Assembly: GCA_963575745.1 (NCBI GenBank) | Contig: CAUYUJ010009802.1 | Location: 327,967-391,966, forward strand | Direction: 5' to 3' | Source: Prorocentrum cordatum | Lineage: Eukaryota; Sar; Dinophyceae; Prorocentrales; Prorocentraceae | Length of the DNA stretch: 64,000 nucleotides | Part shown: positions 62,670 through 64,000 of the stretch, one piece after another | Numbering within the stretch: the first letter of the stretch is position 1 | How the letters are laid out: each line of letters starts with the position of its first letter | Made by a program: the position numbers and the translations under genes | The notes under the pieces: generated by a model | Seen by the model: the letters and a program-made list of their open reading frames with translations, nothing else | Told to the model about the DNA's origin: nothing | The model's database searches: none

Positions 62670-63320
62670 CGATGACGGAATGGGCAATGCTGCAGTTGCC
62701 GCCCAGAGCTTTCTCACAGAAGGTTCTCCAATCTTGGAACTTCTCCCTGGCGTCATTGGCCATCCGCGTCTCCGCCTCGCGCTCCAGCAGGGATTGCAGC
62801 TGGAAGTAAAAGCTGGGCCGCGCGTTCGCATAGCCGCAGCTGCGCATCCGCGGCATCGAGGATGCCCGTCCCTGCGATGGGACCGGCCAGCCCGATCTCC
62901 GCTAGCATGGTCTCCAGCTTGGACCTGTGCTTGTCGCTGGTGACCTTCCGACCCTTCCTGGTGGGGATACCCTCCGACGCGTGGGCATCGTTGCCTGGCG
63001 CCCTTGATGAGAGGGGCCGCCCGCGCAGCCTGGGCCAGAGCTTCAGGAAAAAACATCTGGCTGCGGGTCTCCGTCGTGTCCGTGCACTCCTGCAGCTTCT
63101 TCATCTTGGTGAGCATCGGGGTCCTCCTCCTCCTCCTCTTGAAACACGTAGCTCTGCCACGAAAGTCTTCGCGCTGGCCCTCATCTACCTCGAAGGCGTC
63201 GCGCGCGTGCTTCTCCACTGTCGGGGGCCATTCCTGGAAGGCCTGGTCTAGGTCGGAGATGGCTTCGCAGGGCCCCCGCGGGATCTCCACCCATCGCTCT
63301 CACAAAGGCTGTGCTGCCCC
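62670..63320 (-). pseudogene. Endonuclease-RT linker of the decayed LINE
   Basis: AFQEWPPTVEKHARDAFEVD (about 63220) and, in another frame, DAREKFQDWRTFCEKALGGN (about 62750) are helical linker segments of this LINE type. Confidence 0.5.
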
Positions 63321-63329
63321 ATCTCCCCC

Positions 63330-63895
63330 GCCCCTTCTTCGGCGGCCTCAGGGGGGGGCCCCGGGGCCTTTGCGCCCCTGGACGCGCGGTTGACGCCGCC
63401 GCGCTTCAACGCTGAGGCAGACTGGGGCGCGCTGGTCGAGGGGGCCATCCTTCCTTGCCTCGATGCCATGCTCGCAGGTGGCGATGCCTGCCAACGTGCG
63501 AAGCAGTCGCGCTCGCTGACCTGGTAGGTCGCCGCCCCCGTCGCGACGGCGACTGCCTCCGCCTCCCCCGAGAAACCTGCGTTGAGGACCACCTCGGCCG
63601 CCGCGGCCCAGTCACCTCCAGCGACGAAAGGGAACTTCAGGGAGCGCAGCGTGGCCAACAAAAACATGAGGAGGCCCTCGTTGTCCCCGACGAGGCCGCT
63701 GCTGTGGGCAAAGTAAACCGATCTTATGATGAGCGACGACGTTGGGCTGAGTGTGACTTGCCTCAAGATTAGGCGGTGCTGGCATTGCTGCGGGATGCCG
63801 CGAACCTGCTTGGGCCCTGGCATCTGCGAGATCAGGGCGCCGACTCCGCCCGGCACTGCCTGCGCATGATCGCATAGATGGAGCGGGGGGCCCAC
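63330..63895 (-). pseudogene. Endonuclease C-terminal part of the decayed LINE
   Basis: SVYFAHSSGLVGDNEGLLMF then LRSLKFPFVAGGDWAAAAEV (GGDW in place of GDFN), followed by an ERDCFARW remnant. The N-terminal half lies past the window end, so true element length is unknown. Confidence 0.6.
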
Positions 63896-64000
63896 TGCCA
63901 GGGAGTGCGCCCCCCTTCTGGTCCGACATGAACCTGGTATCCTAGGCGGCCGTGAGCTGCGGGAGCCTCCCCTGCTTCTGCTACCACCTGAGCGCGTCCT

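Larger units (their letters stand above)
59170..64000 (-). mobile_element. Decayed LINE (EN-RT-RNase H), 5' end beyond the window
   Basis: Domain remnants run in order on the minus strand from 63900 to 59170: endonuclease, linker, RT fingers, RT palm, RNase H and a Cys/His-type tail. Each lies in a different frame. A GGA array (60645-60815) sits between RT and RNase H. The family differs from the LINE at 5-10.7 kb, because it has RNase H. Confidence 0.75.

Overview
This window is nuclear DNA of a dinoflagellate. The strongest evidence is a perfect copy of the 22-nt dinoflagellate spliced leader (DinoSL) at 10668-10689 on the minus strand. High GC, very long trinucleotide and minisatellite arrays, few and split genes, AG|G splice acceptors and several retroelement types known from dinoflagellates agree with this. 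The species cannot be read from the sequence; repeat motifs resemble those of Prorocentrum- or Symbiodinium-type genomes, but that is only an impression.

Layout. 1-5.0 kb: dispersed GC-rich repeats and microsatellites. 5.04-10.69 kb (minus): an apparently intact two-ORF LINE whose 5' end is the spliced leader, inserted in a GAT/GAG microsatellite. 11-16 kb: fold-back elements and a dead LINE split by a repeat block. 16-23.8 kb: a second copy of that block, GGC repeats, 21-bp minisatellites and weak exon candidates. 23.8-31.1 kb: a 7-kb higher-order satellite of five units. 31.7-32.7 kb (minus): one exon of a ferlin-like C2-domain gene. 33-37.4 kb: dispersed repeats. 37.44-44.73 kb (plus): a degenerate tyrosine-recombinase retrotransposon with split direct repeats (A1...B1-A2-B2), RT, RNase H, recombinase and a cytosine-methyltransferase-like domain, broken by three later insertions. 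45.0-46.5 kb (minus): an unrecognised membrane-like gene. 46.5-49.6 kb: tandem repeats. 49.66-51.32 kb (minus): three phase-compatible exons of an unrecognised gene, one intron apparently with a GA donor. 52-57 kb: four tandem arrays, a MITE and a 0.5-kb GAT array. 57.26-58.5 kb (plus): a retroelement fragment with C2H2 fingers and a GPxCETWS domain. 59.2-64.0 kb (minus): a decayed EN-RT-RNase H LINE running off the end.

Most of the window is mobile or repetitive. Likely host genes are the ferlin-like exon and the two unrecognised minus-strand genes at 45-46.5 and 49.7-51.3 kb. No tRNA, rRNA, CRISPR or bacterial-type operon was seen. Repeats are given letters (family A to L) where two or more copies were found by eye; similarity figures are visual estimates.
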